Shown piece by piece: positions 1-6,694 of a DNA stretch of 18,908 nucleotides. The first letter of the stretch is position 1. The number at the start of each line of letters is the position of its first letter. A model generated the notes under the pieces. The model saw only the letters and a program-made list of their open reading frames with translations. It ran no database searches and was not told the DNA's origin. The translations under genes were made by a program, and so were the position numbers. Source of the DNA: Chloroflexota bacterium (lineage in GTDB: Bacteria > Chloroflexota > Limnocylindria > Limnocylindrales > CSP1-4); NCBI GenBank assembly GCA_016875645.1, contig VGPE01000027.1:1-18908 (forward strand), in the 5' to 3' direction.

Positions 1-541
1 AGTCGCCGGTCCGCGTGTCGACCCGGATGGTGTCGCCCTCGCCGACGAAGATCGGCACCTGTACGACGAGGCCCGTCTCGGTCGTGGCGGACTTGCGCGC
101 TCCGGTCTGGGTGTCCCCCGCGAACCCGGGCTCCGTCTCGACCACCTTGAGGTCGACCGTGGCCGGCAACTCAATGCCGATCGTCTCGCCCTGGTAGCTC
201 GTCCGGTCGACGGTCATGCCGTCCTTGAGGTAGTTGACGGCATCGTCGAGCTGCTCCGCGGTCAGGGCGAACTGCTCGTACGTCTCGTTCTCCATGAAAT
301 GGAAGTCGTCGCCGTCGCGGTAGAGGAACTGCACCGGGCGCCGGTCCAGCTGGGCACGGGGCCAGCGCTCGCCGGCCTGGAAGCTGCGTTCCACCGTCTG
401 GCCGCGCTTGATGTTGCGCAGCTTGATCCGCACCTGGGCCGAGCCGCGGCCCATCTTGATGTGGTGGTAATCGAGGATCTGCCACAGGTCGCCGTCAAGC
501 TCGATGGCGGCGCCTTTGCGCAGATCGCTGGTGGACATCAT
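1..541 (-). CDS. efp: Elongation factor P (partial, runs off the left edge)
   Basis: EF-P binds ribosomes stalled at polyproline stretches, next to the P-site tRNA, and promotes peptide bond formation in the cytoplasm. The 180 codons present cover the N-terminal KOW-like domain with the tip loop, the central OB domain and most of the C-terminal OB domain (DLKVVETEPGFAGDT, then the TGLVVQVPIFV strand). Only a few C-terminal residues appear to be missing. Two ATGs stand in tandem at 541 and 538; the first is preferred because an AGGAG lies 11 bases upstream. The tip loop reads IKMGRGSAQ, so the position that carries the modified Lys34 in E. coli is Arg32 here. It is downstream of the alaS-to-tupA operon but separated by 404 bases, so it probably has its own promoter. 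Identification is secure. Confidence 0.96.
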   Translation of the reverse strand, partial: MMSTSDLRKGAAIELDGDLWQILDYHHIKMGRGSAQVRIKLRNIKRGQTVERSFQAGERWPRAQLDRRPVQFLYRDGDDFHFMENETYEQFALTAEQLDDAVNYLKDGMTVDRTSYQGETIGIELPATVDLKVVETEPGFAGDTQTGARKSATTETGLVVQVPIFVGEGDTIRVDTRTGD

Positions 542-552
542 GGCGTGAGTTG

Positions 553-557
553 CTCCT
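553..557 (-). promoter_or_regulatory. Shine-Dalgarno site of efp
   Basis: AGGAG on the minus strand, 11 bases before the first of two tandem ATG codons and 14 before the second. It favours the start at 541. It also sets efp apart from several other operon-leading genes in this window, which have no such site and look leaderless. Confidence 0.6.
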
Positions 558-579
558 GGGCAGTCGAGAGTGAGTCCGA

Positions 580-585
580 AGTCTA
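580..585 (-). promoter_or_regulatory. Possible -10 element of efp
   Basis: TAGACT on the minus strand fits the TANNNT pattern seen before other genes here. It would put the transcript start roughly 30 bases before the efp ATG, leaving room for the AGGAG site. No convincing -35 box is visible, so this is a weak inference. Confidence 0.35.
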
Positions 586-945
586 CGCGGCTCCGCCGCA
601 CGGGCGAGCGTGGCCGGTCCGCGGTCCGGGCGCTCGGCCCGCGATGTTGCGCTCCATCGGCGCGTGGCCGCGGCCGCCTCGCGCTCCGCAGCCGCTCCGC
701 GCGGGAGTGGCCGCCTGGCGGTTCGACCGATGATCGCCAGAAGCGTTACCGATGGCGCGATCCGAGCCCGGGTTGGCGGTTGACGGCGAGAAGCGGCTCT
801 ACAGGCATGCGGTGATCGGTTGAAGCGATGCGCGACCTACGGGGCCGGCCGCGGATGGGTACCTGCGTGTCCGTGTTCGCGGATTCAGCGCTTCCCGCGA
901 TGTTCGCGAGCGACGGGGCACGCGCGCGCCGGCGCAGCGATCGAT

Positions 946-1860
946 CTACCGAGGCCAGTAGCCGCCGAACTCCGCTTCGAACGAGCTCGGCTGGAACGCG
1001 GGCAGGCCGCCGAACGGATATGCCGTCAGCTCGCCGAAGACCACCCGACCCTGGACGTCGTACAGGTCGACGCGGATGAAGTCCAGCCCGCGCCCGATCC
1101 GCGCGCCGACGTCCAGCATCCGCTCGAGCGTCGGCGGCCGCGGAAGGGTTCGATCGGGGGGTCGGGAGTCATTCACCCGGAGGTCCAGGCTCTGCCAATC
1201 GGACGTGAAGAACTCGGTGCGAAGGTCGCCCGAGCCCCGCCCGCTGACGCGGAACAGGGCGCGGGGCACACCGTCGAAGACGAGGAGCTTGATGTCGTCC
1301 GGGACGTGGTCCAGCAGCTCCTTGACCATCAGTCGGCGTGGCACGCCCAGGTAGCCCCACTCGAGCGTCCAGGCGCCATACCGCCGCGAGAGCCACTGGC
1401 GGGCAGTCGCAGTGACCGCATCCCAGTCGAGCCGATCGGGATGCACGTGGTACCAGTGCCAACTGAAGGTCGGTCGCGGCTGCGGGGCATCGAGCGGCGC
1501 CGCCTCGCTCACCACGATCACCCCGCCCGAGGCGTGGGACGGCTTGAGCACGAACTCGCGCGGCAGCGCGCGGCGGTCGAGCTCGCTCACGTCGGCCACC
1601 ACGGCATGCAGGGCGGGCAGCACGTCGCGCCCGACCCGCTCGGCGACGAACTCGCGAGCGGCCCGCTTGTCGCAGCAGGTGGCCAGGATGGGCCGGCGAT
1701 CGAACGTCATGCGGTGCCGGACGTGCTCGGACAGCGTCCGTGGCCGCCGGCCGCGCATCTCGGCCCACCAGGCCAGTCGGACCCGCAGCTCGAAGGGCAG
1801 CACCGGCAAGCCGAGCCCGAGCCTGACGGGGCCGATCCTCCTTGCTGCAGCGATGAGCAT
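946..1860 (-). CDS. TupA-like ATP-grasp protein
   Basis: A 304-residue protein resembling the TupA-like ATP-grasp family, named after the teichuronopeptide synthesis protein of alkaliphilic Bacillus. Members are usually found in polysaccharide or cell-surface polymer loci and are thought to ligate an amino or carboxylic acid to a polymer precursor with ATP. ATP-grasp signatures are visible: FVLKPSHASGG at 103-113 (nucleotide-binding Lys and Gly-rich loop), MVKELL at 178-183, DIKLLVFDG at 189-197, and a C-terminal metal-binding stretch with FIRVDLYD (261-268) and FGELTAYPFGG (275-285). It begins 7 bases after the pepP-like stop, so it is probably the last gene of the alaS operon. No strong Shine-Dalgarno precedes the ATG; an AAGGAGG lies inside codons 6-8 but has no well-spaced start after it. 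No glycosyltransferase or polymer gene is nearby, so the substrate cannot be inferred. Confidence 0.75.
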   Translation of the reverse strand: MLIAAARRIGPVRLGLGLPVLPFELRVRLAWWAEMRGRRPRTLSEHVRHRMTFDRRPILATCCDKRAAREFVAERVGRDVLPALHAVVADVSELDRRALPREFVLKPSHASGGVIVVSEAAPLDAPQPRPTFSWHWYHVHPDRLDWDAVTATARQWLSRRYGAWTLEWGYLGVPRRLMVKELLDHVPDDIKLLVFDGVPRALFRVSGRGSGDLRTEFFTSDWQSLDLRVNDSRPPDRTLPRPPTLERMLDVGARIGRGLDFIRVDLYDVQGRVVFGELTAYPFGGLPAFQPSSFEAEFGGYWPR

Positions 1861-1867
1861 CGTGCCG

Positions 1868-3085
1868 TCAACCCACGATCAGGACGCCGCGCGGGAAGTT
1901 CGTCAATTGTTCCAGGCGACCGGGTCGGCCATCGCCACCGGCGTCGAACAGCACGAGGTCCTCGATCCGCACGCCCATCTCGCCGTCAAGGTAGATCCCC
2001 GGTTCCACGGAAAAGACGGTCGGCGAAGGCAGCGGCGCATCCGAGGCCGCGGACCGTCCCAGTGAGGGCGCCTCGTGAGTCGCGAGACCGATGCCATGCC
2101 CCAGGCCGTGCCCGTACGCGGCCCAGCGCCCGTCGGCCTCGATGACGCCGCGCGCGACCGCGTCGATCTCGCGCCCGGTCGGCACGGGCCGCTCGCCGCG
2201 AACCACGGATTCCAGTACCGCAACTGCCGCGGCCTGCGCCCGCGCCACCGTCTCGTAGACCGCGAGGTCGCGCGCGGAGGGTTCGCCCACGAACAGCGTC
2301 CGCGTCATGTCGCTGCGGTACCCGGCAACCTGGGCGCCGAAGTCGAACAGCAGCACCGAGCCGGGGGCGATCGGGCGGTCGCCAGGAGCGCCGTGTGGCA
2401 GGGCCGCCTCGGGACCGAAGAGCGCGGCCACGTCGAAGGCCAGCGCCTCGGCGCCGGATCCGGGCCGGCGAATGAGGACCTCGAGCTGCCACGCCAGTTC
2501 GCGTTCCGTGACGCCCGGCCGGATCGCGGGCAGCAGCGAATCGAGGGCGCGGTCGGCAACCCCGCATGCCGCGGCGACCCGCTCGAGTTCGGCTGGCTCC
2601 TTGACCACGCGATCGCGCTCGATCCACCCGGAGGCCGCGACCAGCTCCACGTCCGGCGCGGCGCTCGCGAGTCGCTCCCACAGTGCGTACGAGACGAACC
2701 CCGCCTCGACCGCGATCCGCCTCGCGCCGACGGACGCCACGAGCGAAGACCAGGCCACGGCAAGATCGGACGCGATCGGCTCGACCCGCGCGGCGCTCGC
2801 CTGCCGGGCGGCCTTGATCGTGTACCGCGAGTCTGCGAGCACGACCAGGTCCTCGGCCGCCACGAGGAACTGCCCGGAGTGCCCGGCGACTTTCTCCTCG
2901 CCGTCGTCCAGTCGGAAGCCCGTGAGGTAGCGCATGTGCTCGGGGCGCACGCCGAAGTAGGCATCGACACCCTCGGCGACCATCCGCGCCCGCAGCCGGG
3001 CCAGGCGCTCGGGCCGGGCGGTGCGGTCCGCGTCTTCCCACCGAACCAGGTCGGCGGCCCGGGGAGCGGCCGCGGCCGCGCTCAC
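1868..3085 (-). CDS. M24 family Xaa-Pro aminopeptidase/dipeptidase (PepP/PepQ-like)
   Basis: A cytoplasmic metallopeptidase of 405 residues with the creatinase-type N-terminal domain (about 20-150) and the pita-bread catalytic domain (about 165-400). All five metal ligands are visible: Asp248 and Asp259 (FDFG and SDMTRT, 11 apart), His330 (GHGLGHGIG), Glu361 (FSVEPGIYL) and Glu375 (GVRIEDLVL). The family removes an N-terminal residue before proline or cleaves Xaa-Pro dipeptides; which one cannot be read from sequence. The start is the GTG at 3085, whose GTGA overlaps the mltG stop by 4 bases; the frame stays open upstream inside mltG but that part is a shadow. Position between mltG and efp matches the common pepP/pepQ-efp neighbourhood of Gram-positive bacteria. 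Confidence 0.93.
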   Translation of the reverse strand: MSAAAAAPRAADLVRWEDADRTARPERLARLRARMVAEGVDAYFGVRPEHMRYLTGFRLDDGEEKVAGHSGQFLVAAEDLVVLADSRYTIKAARQASAARVEPIASDLAVAWSSLVASVGARRIAVEAGFVSYALWERLASAAPDVELVAASGWIERDRVVKEPAELERVAAACGVADRALDSLLPAIRPGVTERELAWQLEVLIRRPGSGAEALAFDVAALFGPEAALPHGAPGDRPIAPGSVLLFDFGAQVAGYRSDMTRTLFVGEPSARDLAVYETVARAQAAAVAVLESVVRGERPVPTGREIDAVARGVIEADGRWAAYGHGLGHGIGLATHEAPSLGRSAASDAPLPSPTVFSVEPGIYLDGEMGVRIEDLVLFDAGGDGRPGRLEQLTNFPRGVLIVG

Positions 3086-4413
3086 TGGACGTAGAAGTAC
3101 TTGCGCAGGTTGGCTTCGTGCTCTTCGAGCGTCTTGGCGAAGGCGTGCTTGCCGTTGCGCTTGCCGCCCTTGTCCTGGATCGCCAGGAAGTACAGGTAGT
3201 TGGTCTTGGTGTTGGGCGCGAGAGCCGCCTCGATCGACGTGACACTGGGCGTGCAGATCGGCCCCGGCGGCAGGCCCGGGCGCTGATACGTCTGGTAGCC
3301 CGCCAGCTCGTCCGGCAACTGGACCGCGTCGAGGCGGACCTTGATCTTGGAGACGTCCCAGAAGAAGAACTTGACCCACTCGTCGAACGGAATGTCCTCC
3401 AGCAGGACGCTGTCGTTCGCGTACACGATGGTGGGGTCGGCCTGGAGCAACCCGCCGGCCGGCAGCTTCCTGGTGATCCGGTTCTGGTAGACGCCCGCGA
3501 TGATCGGCCGCTCCTCGTCCACCTGGGCCTCCTGCTCCACGATCGACGCGAGTGTCACCACCTGGTGGAGCGTCAGGCCGCGGGCCTTGGGTACCGTGAG
3601 GCGTTTCTCGCCCACCTGCTTCTCGAACTGCGTGAGCAGCTGGCGCACGAAGGTCTCGGCGGTCGCGTCGTCGCGGACCTGGTAGGTCGCGGGGGCGAGG
3701 TAGCCCTCCAGCGACGCGCCCTTGGGCAGCTTGAGCCATGGGTAGTCGGCCAGCAGGTCCGCGGGCGGGTTCTTGACGATGTCGAAGAACGCGCCCACGT
3801 CGATCGGGAGTCCCTCGTCGGTCTTGAGCTTGAGCAGCAGCGCCGTGATCTGTTCCAGGCGCAGGCCCTCGCGCAGCCCGACCCGGTAGAACACGTGGAG
3901 TTCCCGCGGTTCGAGCAGCGAGGTCACGATGTCGGCCGGGGTCATGTTGCGTCGAAGGACGTAGTTGCCGGACTTGAAGTCGTCCGAGACGCCCCGGCGC
4001 ATCGCCGTCAGGATGAACGCGCGCGCGTCGAGCAAGAAGCGCTCCTCCTCCAGCCGCTCGCCGATGGAGCGCACCGTCTCGCCGGTCGCGATGACGAACT
4101 GGACCTCGGTCGGGTCGTCGTCGGGCGGCTGGGTGAGCTTCGCGCCGAGATCGCTCTGGACGAAGTCCGCGACGAATGGCAGCCCCATCGTGCCCGGGTT
4201 ATTGCCGGCCCAGCCGACCACCATCGATGCGACGAGCGGCCGGCCGATCGTGACCAGGGTGACCAGCACGCCGGCCGCCAGCAGCACCGTGAACAGCAGG
4301 AATCGGATGACGCCGTGGTGCCGGCTGCCAGGTGCCTCGTATCGCGGCTGGTACGAGTAGCGGTCGCGGACGTTGGAGCGGTAGTCGCCGGGATCGCGCC
4401 CGCGCAGGCTCAT
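3082..4413 (-). CDS. mltG: Endolytic transglycosylase MltG (YceG-like)
   Basis: MltG is a membrane-anchored lytic transglycosylase that cuts nascent glycan strands outside the membrane and sets their length. The 443-residue product has a short basic cytoplasmic N-terminus, one membrane segment at about 35-58, a LysM-like region (about 104-165) and the YceG catalytic domain. The catalytic glutamate lies in ASIVEQEA (Glu293), followed by the family marks LQADPTIVYA (323-332) and LPPGPICTPS (381-390). The chosen ATG at 4413 makes an ATGA overlap with the ruvX stop; another in-frame ATG four codons upstream (4425) is less likely. The downstream gene starts by GTGA overlap with its stop. Confidence 0.95.
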   Translation of the reverse strand: MSLRGRDPGDYRSNVRDRYSYQPRYEAPGSRHHGVIRFLLFTVLLAAGVLVTLVTIGRPLVASMVVGWAGNNPGTMGLPFVADFVQSDLGAKLTQPPDDDPTEVQFVIATGETVRSIGERLEEERFLLDARAFILTAMRRGVSDDFKSGNYVLRRNMTPADIVTSLLEPRELHVFYRVGLREGLRLEQITALLLKLKTDEGLPIDVGAFFDIVKNPPADLLADYPWLKLPKGASLEGYLAPATYQVRDDATAETFVRQLLTQFEKQVGEKRLTVPKARGLTLHQVVTLASIVEQEAQVDEERPIIAGVYQNRITRKLPAGGLLQADPTIVYANDSVLLEDIPFDEWVKFFFWDVSKIKVRLDAVQLPDELAGYQTYQRPGLPPGPICTPSVTSIEAALAPNTKTNYLYFLAIQDKGGKRNGKHAFAKTLEEHEANLRKYFYVQ

Positions 4414-4883
4414 GTCGCGGCCCAAGCGGCCGACCCCTCGGCGGCTGACCGGGCGTCAAGCTCGTCCTGGAGGATGATCGCCGCCGATTCGCGGTCAACT
4501 CGCTCGCGGTGAAGCCTGCGCTGCGTCCCGCTCGGCGGACCGCCGCTGCGGCCACGCTTCAGCGGCCCGATCCGCTGCTCCGCGAGGTGGCTGGTGAGCC
4601 GTTCGTCGCGGAATGACACGGGCAGCCCGACCGCGCGCTCGAACTCCGCGGCCCACGCCCGGGTGAGCGCTGCCTGGCGACCCTCGATCCCGGACGCCTC
4701 CAGGGGGAGCCCCACGACCACGGCGTCGGGATCGCCCGACAGGAGACGGCGGATGGCCGAGGCGTCATCGGCGACGGTCTCGCCTCGGGCAATCGTGCCG
4801 ACCGGGAGAGCACGCCCGCCGTCGCTCGCGGTCGCCACGCCGATCCGGCGTTCGCCGACGTCCACGCCCACGATGAGGCTCAC
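4410..4883 (-). CDS. ruvX: RuvX/YqgF family RNase H-fold nuclease
   Basis: RuvX (YqgF) is an RNase H-fold nuclease implicated in 16S rRNA 5' end processing and, in some bacteria, Holliday junction resolution. The 157-residue protein shows the N-terminal GVDVGERRIGVA strand-turn-strand with Asp8, the VVVGLPLEASG segment (56-65) and the FRDERLTS motif (91-98). The C-terminal ERVDRESAAIILQ carries the last acidic position (Asp130). A somewhat long Arg/Gly/Ser loop sits at about 108-125. The GTG at 4883 is chosen because it forms a GTGA overlap with the stop of the preceding baseplate-J-like gene. Ribosome coupling is likely on both sides, since mltG starts inside its stop. Confidence 0.93.
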   Translation of the reverse strand: MSLIVGVDVGERRIGVATASDGGRALPVGTIARGETVADDASAIRRLLSGDPDAVVVGLPLEASGIEGRQAALTRAWAAEFERAVGLPVSFRDERLTSHLAEQRIGPLKRGRSGGPPSGTQRRLHRERVDRESAAIILQDELDARSAAEGSAAWAAT

Positions 4884-6694
4884 GTCCCCGAAGGCCTGGG
4901 GCTGGCGACCGGCGCCGTTGCGGGCGCGGAGGTGCGCGTCGGGGCCGGCGAGGACGTCCTTCGCGGAGTCGCCGTCGGGGCGGGATCTGGGCCTGGTGAT
5001 GTCGCGGGTTCCGTGGGGATCTCGGCGACGACGCGGATCTCCAGCCGGAAGTCGAGCGTGGGGATGGCCGTCACCCAGCCCGGCCACACGTCGAAGTCTG
5101 CATCGCCGAAGTCTCTCAGACGTTCCCGGGCCTCGTCGACCGAGCGTCCGGTGATCGCCTGGCGGACGGCTTCGGGGTCGATGGCGCCCACCTGCTGAGC
5201 CGAGGCGCGGACCCGGTAGGTGACGGCGGCGCCCTCGGGCTCGCCGGGCTCGATCTCCACCGTGACCGAGTCCCGGACGAGCATGCGATCCGCCCCAACC
5301 TGCGCCCGGATCAGCGATTCGGCGAGGTCGCGGACCGCCGTCTCGCGCACCGCCGTGACCGTGCCGGTGGCGCGGTACGTGAGGGTGAACGAGTCGACCT
5401 CCTGGCCAACAAGCTCGACGGGATCCTCCACGGGCTCTGGTTCGCTCGACGAGCGGGTCTCGGGCACGATCGTCGTGCCCTGTGGCGCGCGGCCCGGCTC
5501 CGACAGCAGCTGCGCGAATCGCGTTTCGATCGCCTGGGTCATGGCATCGGTGGCTGCGCCCACGTCCTCCACCGTGATCAGCCTGGTCTCCGTCCGCTCG
5601 CCACCGGTCATGGCGTCGGGATTCGTCACGCGGATGACGACCGCATTGAGATTCGACGGGACCTGGGTCACGGAGCGCGCAGCAACGTTGGCGTCCGGGC
5701 CGGGCTCCAGGGCCTCGGCACGGACGTCCCGCGACTGGCACGTGAGGGTCGGGGGATTGCTGCCGCTCAGGCCGGCAACGGGCAGGAACACTGCCTCCGT
5801 CGTGGCATACGCGATGCCGCTGGCCGTTCGGGCGCGCGTCCCGGCCCGGATCGTGTAGGAACTGGTGGGGTCACAGTTGCTCCAGCGCAGGACCCCCGAG
5901 GCGCTGGTCTCGGTGACCTTGACGCCGGTGGCTGGAAACTCATCACCCGCTTCGAGGTCGAACGTGACGAGCTCGGCGGGCACCACCAGCTTGGCCGGAT
6001 CGACGTTCGCGGCGAGGGGGTCGGCCGTGATCTGGACGTTGAGCGGCCCGACAGTTTCGGGAACCGACCGGATTGTGACGGTCGCCGTCGGCAGGACCAC
6101 GTAGGCACCGACACCGCCGACCACGGCGAACACCAGGACGAGCCCGATGAGGACCGCCAGCCAGCGGCGACCGCCGGACTGCCGATCGTCAACCGCAGGC
6201 CAATGATCGACCTCGGGGAGTGGTCGCGTGGCGATGGTGCCGCCATCCCAGACCCGGGTCTCTTCGAGGCGCTGCCGACCTTCGACGCTGCTGGGGCCGA
6301 CGGCTCCGGGTCCCAGAGGGGAGCTGCCATCCCGCGTCCCGGGTGCCCGCGCACCGCCCGCACCGCTCGTGCCCGCCCACCCCTCGTCCGCCGTCGCCGC
6401 TCCAGCGGCTATGGCGTTCTCGTACTCGGTGACCGTCGAATAGACGGCCAGCCCGGCCGATGCCGCCAGCGAGCGCGTGCCCGGCTCCGGCGAGACGATC
6501 GCAAGCGAGCGGGTCCGGGCCCCGGCTTCGCGAGCCAGCAGCCGAAAGTTGATCCGCGACGTCGACAGACGCGAGCCTGACGGCAGGACCAGAGCGATCC
6601 GTTCCGTCCCGGTCGCCCGGATCCGGGCGGCCGCCGAAGTGATCTCGTCGTCGACGTCGAGATAGATGACTGATGGGGCGACGGGGCCGGTCAC
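4880..6694 (-). CDS. Bitopic membrane protein with baseplate-J-like extracytoplasmic domain
   Basis: A 604-residue protein in three parts. Residues 1-95 look like a small alpha/beta (Rossmann-like) cytoplasmic domain with repeated strand-helix units (VIYLDV, RIALVLPSGSRL, RSLAIVSP). Residues 96-175 are a Gly/Ala/Pro-rich linker. One membrane helix lies at about 178-200. The extracytoplasmic part contains a region matching the baseplate J/gp47 pattern (about 265-345: SYTIRAGTRARTASGIAYATT, then the VRAEALEPGPDANVAA segment), further beta-rich segments, and a Pro/Thr/Ser-rich tail (561-604). Phage genes are absent around it, so this is a cellular protein using a baseplate-J fold. It starts with GTG in a GTGA overlap with the stop of the actin-fold ATPase and overlaps ruvX the same way, so the pair is co-translated. 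Function is unknown; a PilN-like or scaffold role is only an inference. Confidence 0.75.
   Translation of the reverse strand: MTGPVAPSVIYLDVDDEITSAAARIRATGTERIALVLPSGSRLSTSRINFRLLAREAGARTRSLAIVSPEPGTRSLAASAGLAVYSTVTEYENAIAAGAATADEGWAGTSGAGGARAPGTRDGSSPLGPGAVGPSSVEGRQRLEETRVWDGGTIATRPLPEVDHWPAVDDRQSGGRRWLAVLIGLVLVFAVVGGVGAYVVLPTATVTIRSVPETVGPLNVQITADPLAANVDPAKLVVPAELVTFDLEAGDEFPATGVKVTETSASGVLRWSNCDPTSSYTIRAGTRARTASGIAYATTEAVFLPVAGLSGSNPPTLTCQSRDVRAEALEPGPDANVAARSVTQVPSNLNAVVIRVTNPDAMTGGERTETRLITVEDVGAATDAMTQAIETRFAQLLSEPGRAPQGTTIVPETRSSSEPEPVEDPVELVGQEVDSFTLTYRATGTVTAVRETAVRDLAESLIRAQVGADRMLVRDSVTVEIEPGEPEGAAVTYRVRASAQQVGAIDPEAVRQAITGRSVDEARERLRDFGDADFDVWPGWVTAIPTLDFRLEIRVVAEIPTEPATSPGPDPAPTATPRRTSSPAPTRTSAPATAPVASPRPSGT

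Larger units (their letters stand above)
542..945. other. 404-base intergenic region between tupA-like gene and efp
   Basis: I see no credible gene on either strand; the open frames here are Arg/Pro/Gly-rich artefacts of high GC. The part next to efp holds its likely promoter and ribosome binding site. A 6-base inverted repeat (CTGGCG at 715-720, CGCCAG at 735-740, 14-base loop) could form a hairpin but has no T tract. A perfect 10-base palindrome GCGCCGGCGC sits at 926-935, just past the tupA-like stop. Nothing here is a recognisable terminator or RNA gene. Confidence 0.5.

Noticed and set aside
926..935. Palindrome GCGCCGGCGC after the tupA-like stop as a terminator
   Set aside because: It has no loop bases and no T tract, and such palindromes are common by chance at this GC content.
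3086..3739. Upstream extension of the M24 peptidase frame inside mltG
   Set aside because: It is the out-of-frame shadow of mltG; the GTGA overlap at 3082-3085 gives the natural start.
820..4512. Long open frames on the plus strand opposite the M24 peptidase, mltG and tupA-like genes
   Set aside because: They are antisense shadows typical of very GC-rich DNA: Arg/Pro/Gly/Ala-rich composition with no family motifs, lying opposite genes with intact catalytic residues.
4880..6694. Prophage or contractile injection system suggested by the baseplate-J-like match
   Set aside because: No tail, sheath, tube, capsid, integrase or lysis gene is nearby, and the protein has a cytoplasmic domain and membrane anchor that phage baseplate proteins lack.
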